This document shows, piece by piece, positions 60,365 through 64,000 of a DNA stretch of 64,000 nucleotides (positions are counted from its first letter, which is position 1; every line of letters starts with the position of its first letter). This DNA is from Acinetobacter johnsonii CIP 64.6. Lineage in GTDB: Bacteria > Pseudomonadota > Gammaproteobacteria > Pseudomonadales > Moraxellaceae. A model generated the notes under the pieces. The model searched no databases. It was given only the letters and a program-made list of their open reading frames with translations, and had not been told where the DNA came from. The stretch is from positions 594,708 to 658,707 of the forward strand of contig NZ_KB849235.1 of assembly GCF_000368045.1 (NCBI RefSeq), in the 5' to 3' direction. The translations under genes and the position numbers were made by a program.

Positions 60365-61171
60365 TTAACCTATCCATGCACGATCAGGAATGTCGGTAAT
60401 GAACATATGACCGGGTGCATGGCTTATGGCAAAAGGAATTTTTGAGTTCATCACCGCTGCTTGTGGAGTTACACCACAAGCCCAAAACACTGGAATTTCC
60501 CCAGCCTCAATACGTGAAGCATCGCCAAAGTCTGGCTGATTCACATCACGAATACCTAAACCTTCAGGATGTCCAATATGCACGGGCGCACCATGAACAC
60601 TTGGCATCCGTGCTGTAATTTTGACGGCATCCGCGATTTGATGGGATGGAATTGGACGCATAGACACCACCATGTTGCCCGAAATACGCCCCGCAGGCTG
60701 ACATTGAATATTACTCAAATACATCGGTACATTGGTCTGATCATGGATATGACGAACTTCAATACCTGCTTCTTGCAATGCTGTTTCAAAAGAAAAACTA
60801 CAGCCAATTAGAAACGTCACCAAGTCAGGATGTGCATGATAAATGTCACTCGTATCGGTGACTTCATCGACCATTTCACCCTCTTTCCAGATGCGATAAA
60901 GTGGAAAGTCGGTGCGTATATCTGAGTTCTCTGCCAGTCTTGTGGCATAAACACCTTCCTCTAGCACATCTAAAACAGGACAGCTTTGCGGATTGCGATG
61001 TGCATACAGTAGAAAATCATAAGCCCAATCTTTAGGCACCGAAATCATATTGACCTGCGTCATGCCCGCAGCCATACCTGCCGTTGGTTTGTCAAAGCCT
61101 GCACGGATTTTTAAACGTGCGGCTAAAGCGGCTTCAAGCTGCGCTGAATCGACTCGGATATCCTTATACAT
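60365..61171 (-). CDS. DUF1445 (YcsI-type) putative hydro-lyase / D-glutamate cyclase
   Basis: The 268-residue protein has HPDLVTFLIGCSFSFETALQEAGI, MVVSMRPIPSHQI and FWACGVTPQAAV...ISHAPGHMFITDI, which identify the DUF1445 family. Family members near PxpA are called hydro-lyases, and relatives convert D-glutamate to 5-oxoproline. GAGGAAG before ATG 61171 fixes the start, overlapping pxpA by 8 bp. Confidence 0.87.
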   Translation of the reverse strand: MYKDIRVDSAQLEAALAARLKIRAGFDKPTAGMAAGMTQVNMISVPKDWAYDFLLYAHRNPQSCPVLDVLEEGVYATRLAENSDIRTDFPLYRIWKEGEMVDEVTDTSDIYHAHPDLVTFLIGCSFSFETALQEAGIEVRHIHDQTNVPMYLSNIQCQPAGRISGNMVVSMRPIPSHQIADAVKITARMPSVHGAPVHIGHPEGLGIRDVNQPDFGDASRIEAGEIPVFWACGVTPQAAVMNSKIPFAISHAPGHMFITDIPDRAWIG

Positions 61172-61946
61172 TGCGTACTTCCTCATGCTTTAAGACAAAG
61201 GGACGAATTTCAATATGATGATTTAGCAGTTCAGCTTTAATCGCAGCCGACATCTCTAAAGCACCCGCGGTGTCACCATGTAAGCAAATCGTATCCGCTT
61301 GAATAGCAGTAAATACACCATCAATCGACTCAACGCCGCCATTTTTCAACATAGACACCACACGGCGTGCCACAAAGGCTGAGTCATGTAAAACAGCCCC
61401 GTCCAAACGTCGTGAAACCAATGAACCATCACTGTTATAAGCACGGTCTGCAAATGCCTCAGATACAACCTTTAAGCCTGCTGCACGTGCTTGCTCAACC
61501 AAATGGGAACCTGCCAGTGCCACCAAAACCAGTTCTGGGTTATACATTTTAATGGCATCAATCACCGCAGCGGCCTGAGCGTGATCGTATGCAATGGTGT
61601 TATACAGTGCGCCATGTGGTTTCACATATTGCACTTGAGAACCAGCCACTTTGGCTAAACCATCTAGTGCAGAAATTTGATACAGCACATCGGCAATCAG
61701 CTCATCACGTGACACATCCATATTACGGCGACCAAAACCGACGAGGTCTGGATAAGATACATGCGCGCCAATCGTGACATTTAATTCAACAGCCTTACGC
61801 AGTGTTTTTAAAATCCCCAGCGGATCTCCTGCATGAAAGCCACATGCAAGGTTGGCACTGGTCACTACGGGTAGAATTTGGTCATCATTGCCCATTTTCC
61901 ACGAACCAAAACTTTCACCTAAGTCACTATTTAAATCTACAAACAT
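61164..61946 (-). CDS. pxpA: 5-oxoprolinase subunit PxpA
   Basis: The 260-residue LamB/YcsF-family protein has DLNSDLGESFGSWKMGNDDQILP, SANLACGFHAGDP, IGAHVSYPDLVGFGRR and YVKPHGALYN; the Asp and His residues form the family's putative active site. It works with PxpBC on 5-oxoproline. AAAGGA precedes the ATG. Confidence 0.92.
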   Translation of the reverse strand: MFVDLNSDLGESFGSWKMGNDDQILPVVTSANLACGFHAGDPLGILKTLRKAVELNVTIGAHVSYPDLVGFGRRNMDVSRDELIADVLYQISALDGLAKVAGSQVQYVKPHGALYNTIAYDHAQAAAVIDAIKMYNPELVLVALAGSHLVEQARAAGLKVVSEAFADRAYNSDGSLVSRRLDGAVLHDSAFVARRVVSMLKNGGVESIDGVFTAIQADTICLHGDTAGALEMSAAIKAELLNHHIEIRPFVLKHEEVRNV

Positions 61947-61981
61947 GGCTTAATTCCTTTATCACTTCACCGTCGTCTGGC

Positions 61982-63214
61982 TTAAAGTTTGGTTAAATAA
62001 TTAAAGACTGTGGTAAAGGACATATAGCCCATCCACCATGTCAACATACATGTGAGTACACCCAAAATAAGTAACCATTTTGGATAGTTATAATTCCCCA
62101 TCATATCTTTACGGCAAGCGGCAACATAAACAAAAATAGTTAAACCAATCGGCAGTACCAAACCATTAAAGCCACCAACGAAGATCAATAATCCAGCAGG
62201 GGTTGCGCCCAGTACGACATACAGTAATAAAGCTAAAGAGATAAATGTAATGGTGGTGTAGTTGGTTTGCTTTGGACTGAGATTTTTCTTAAATGCGGTA
62301 AAGAATGAAACCGAAGTATAAGCGGCGCCAATGGTACTACTGATCCCTGCTGCCCAGAAAATCAGACCAAATAATTTATAACCAAAAGTCCCTGCGGCAT
62401 ATTGAAAAGCTTGCGCTGCTGGATTGGCATCATGGCTGGCTAAATCAATACTTGCACCACTCACCACTACACCCAAGAAAGCTAAAAACAGCACATAACG
62501 CATGATGCCTACAACCACAATACCTTTGGTTGCAGCTCTTGCGACTTCATCAATATTTTCAGGGCCAACCGCGCCTTTATCCAGTAAACGATGGGCGCCT
62601 GCATAGCAAATATAGCCGCCGACCGTTCCACCAACAATCGTGGTGATGATAGCAAAATCAATCTGGTCGGGTGCAAACGTTTGATGAACAGCTTGGCCCA
62701 CAGGTGGCATCACAATGACAGCAACAATGATAATCAAGATGATTTTGAGCAACCCCAAAACGATCATGCTTTTATCCATGGCCAGCGTGGCTTTTCTTGA
62801 AGCAAAAATTAAAATGGCTAAAGCACCACTTAAAATGCCGCCCCATTTAGTGTCTAACCCAAATAAGGCATTGAGACCTAAAGCCGCACCTGCAATATTA
62901 CCAATACTGAAGAAAAAGCCACCCAAAATGACCAGAAAAGCCAGTAAGTAACCACTGCCCGGCAAAGCTTTATTGGCAATATCCGAGGCACGCATTTGCG
63001 TCAGTGTTACGACACGCCAAATATTTTGCTGAACTACATAATCAATCAAAATAGACACGAGAATGGCAAAGCCAAACGCCGCACCTAATTTCACAGTAAA
63101 GACCGCGGTTTGAGTTAGAAAACCAGGTCCCATTGCGGAAGTTGCCATCATGAAGATTGAAGCAACAATGGCCCATTGGCGATCTGATAAAAAAGAAGAT
63201 TTTAATAAAGACAT
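61982..63214 (-). CDS. NRAMP-type transporter (YcsG-like)
   Basis: The 410-residue protein has about 11 membrane helices. TSAMGPGFLTQTAVFTVKLGAAFGFAILVS corresponds to the NRAMP first helix, but the metal-binding DPGN is replaced by MGPGF. That loss and its place in the pxp operon suggest it carries 5-oxoproline or a related acid rather than metal ions. ATG 63214 is preferred to an upstream start at 63280. Confidence 0.83.
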   Translation of the reverse strand: MSLLKSSFLSDRQWAIVASIFMMATSAMGPGFLTQTAVFTVKLGAAFGFAILVSILIDYVVQQNIWRVVTLTQMRASDIANKALPGSGYLLAFLVILGGFFFSIGNIAGAALGLNALFGLDTKWGGILSGALAILIFASRKATLAMDKSMIVLGLLKIILIIIVAVIVMPPVGQAVHQTFAPDQIDFAIITTIVGGTVGGYICYAGAHRLLDKGAVGPENIDEVARAATKGIVVVGIMRYVLFLAFLGVVVSGASIDLASHDANPAAQAFQYAAGTFGYKLFGLIFWAAGISSTIGAAYTSVSFFTAFKKNLSPKQTNYTTITFISLALLLYVVLGATPAGLLIFVGGFNGLVLPIGLTIFVYVAACRKDMMGNYNYPKWLLILGVLTCMLTWWMGYMSFTTVFNYLTKL

Positions 63215-63578
63215 ATTTAATGCGTTCCTCGTCCATTTGAGCTTAATAACGCTATTTTCAAGTTGAACCAAGAACATCATTTTGTTTGCAAATTCTGTTC
63301 TTAAATCCCTTTAACTGACAAAGATTCCCTGTTACCCAACCAAAGCGGTGGATCAAATCTTCTATTTGAAATAAGAACATAGGCAAGCGCGATGAACAAT
63401 ACGACTTTTTACATCCATTATTAAAACTAAATAACTGTATTTTATTATTTTTTATTTATTAAATGTCTAATGATAAATTTTACTTATCAGGCACGATAAG
63501 CTGCTTTTATAGTTTTTCAAACAAATTACGGTTTGAGATAAAGAAACATCACTTGTCAAAAAGCTGCGTGCGCCTCAA
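63215..63578. other. Gap between LysR gene and the pxp operon
   Basis: 364 bp without a gene, AT-rich (long A/T runs near 63415-63465). It should hold the operon promoter. No confident sites are seen. Confidence 0.5.
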
Positions 63579-64000
63579 TTATTTTTTAATTTTCTCAAGC
63601 AGTCTTTTCATTGCACTTTCAGATACAGTGACTGCGACATCGGTTAATTTCTCTTTCAAGGCAGCATCATTTCCTTGCATATAAATCGAGGTGAAATGAA
63701 AGGTTTTGAGTTGGATCGGGGTATTTAAAATCTCTAAACGACCATCTGTAATTTCCTTTAGCGCCGTTAAGGTCGGCACAACGGCGATTCCCAAACCTTG
63801 CTCCGCAAGACGCAATAAGGTCGCAAGCGAATAACTGGTAATTGAAAGTGGCTCATCTAGTGCCTGCTCTTTCATTTTGGCCTTGAGCTCTTTATAGGGA
63901 TAGGTAATTTTCGGGTAGGTTAAAATAGTGTGAGACATCAATGCCTTAAACGACATTTGACCCACACCACCTTTAAAAGATGGAGCTGCCAAGAAGCTCA
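63579..64000 (-). CDS. LysR-family regulator, C-terminal part (gene runs past window end)
   Basis: About 140 residues of a LysR effector-binding domain: LSITSYSLATLLRLAEQGLGIAVVPTLTALKEITDGRLEIL is the usual end-of-domain pattern. The DNA-binding half lies beyond 64000. It reads in the same direction as the pxp operon and is likely to regulate it. Confidence 0.8.
   Translation of the reverse strand, partial: SFLAAPSFKGGVGQMSFKALMSHTILTYPKITYPYKELKAKMKEQALDEPLSITSYSLATLLRLAEQGLGIAVVPTLTALKEITDGRLEILNTPIQLKTFHFTSIYMQGNDAALKEKLTDVAVTVSESAMKRLLEKIKK

Noticed and set aside
1..64000. CRISPR arrays or known anti-phage defence genes
   Set aside because: No regularly spaced repeats and no Cas, restriction-modification, toxin-antitoxin, CBASS or retron proteins were recognised. 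The repeats seen are iterons, IS copies and the island ends.

Overview
The window is a piece of a low-GC gammaproteobacterial chromosome, almost certainly Acinetobacter. The marks are several conserved loci: nudJ-mnmA-hflD-purB; ygfB-pepP-ubiH-ubiI-like opposite zapA and the 6S RNA gene; an Acinetobacter-type dacC; and MCR_0457-family secreted proteins. No species is claimed.

Layout. (1) 1-900 is the end of an IS3-family element that cut into a phage gene. (2) About 901-13,300 is the early region of a lambdoid prophage. A leftward operon (cro-like, CII/CP76-like, Rha/KilAC, replication O with iterons inside the gene, replication P, small genes, RuvC-like resolvase, late-regulator candidate) and a rightward operon (DUF2303 gene and many small genes, ending in an excisionase-like gene) diverge around a CI/LexA-type repressor with operator clusters on both sides. 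No intact integrase is visible. (3) 13.3-20.6 kb holds ordinary chromosomal genes: DUF1003, catalase-like protein, ABM-domain protein, COG4705-like membrane protein, MerR regulator, two secreted paralogues and dacC. (4) 20.7-27.4 kb holds a gamma-carbonic anhydrase and a six-gene lipid cluster resembling E. coli ynbABCD plus an acyltransferase. (5) 27.7-35.3 kb is nudJ-mnmA-hflD-purB, a DUF2238 protein, a SutA-like protein and two Ubi hydroxylases. (6) 35.6-40.1 kb is foreign DNA lying between pepP and ubiH: two identical ISs in inverted orientation around a tautomerase-like gene, and a kinase gene with an in-frame stop. Target-site remnants show that the segment between the ISs has been flipped. 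(7) 40.4-43.6 kb is pepP, ygfB, a ZapB-like gene, zapA and the 6S RNA gene ssrS.

(8) 43.6-56.7 kb is a genomic island inserted into the 3' end of ssrS. A 58-bp near-perfect copy of the 6S 3' end lies 13.1 kb downstream, and a decayed P4-type integrase follows ssrS directly. The cargo looks like an organophosphate or phytate scavenging set: TolQ/ExbB- and TolR/ExbD-like subunits, TonB, a two-domain beta-propeller phytase lipoprotein, two PhoA-type alkaline phosphatases, a lipoprotein and a TonB-dependent receptor with a Fur-box-like site. It is decaying: tonB has an in-frame stop, and one phoA has lost its C-terminus at an IS.

(9) 57.0-64.0 kb is a 5-oxoproline (pyroglutamate) operon: LysR regulator (partial), NRAMP-type transporter, PxpA, DUF1445 protein, fused PxpB-PxpC and a biotin carboxylase-BCCP fusion. 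Together the last two look like a split urea-carboxylase-type enzyme.
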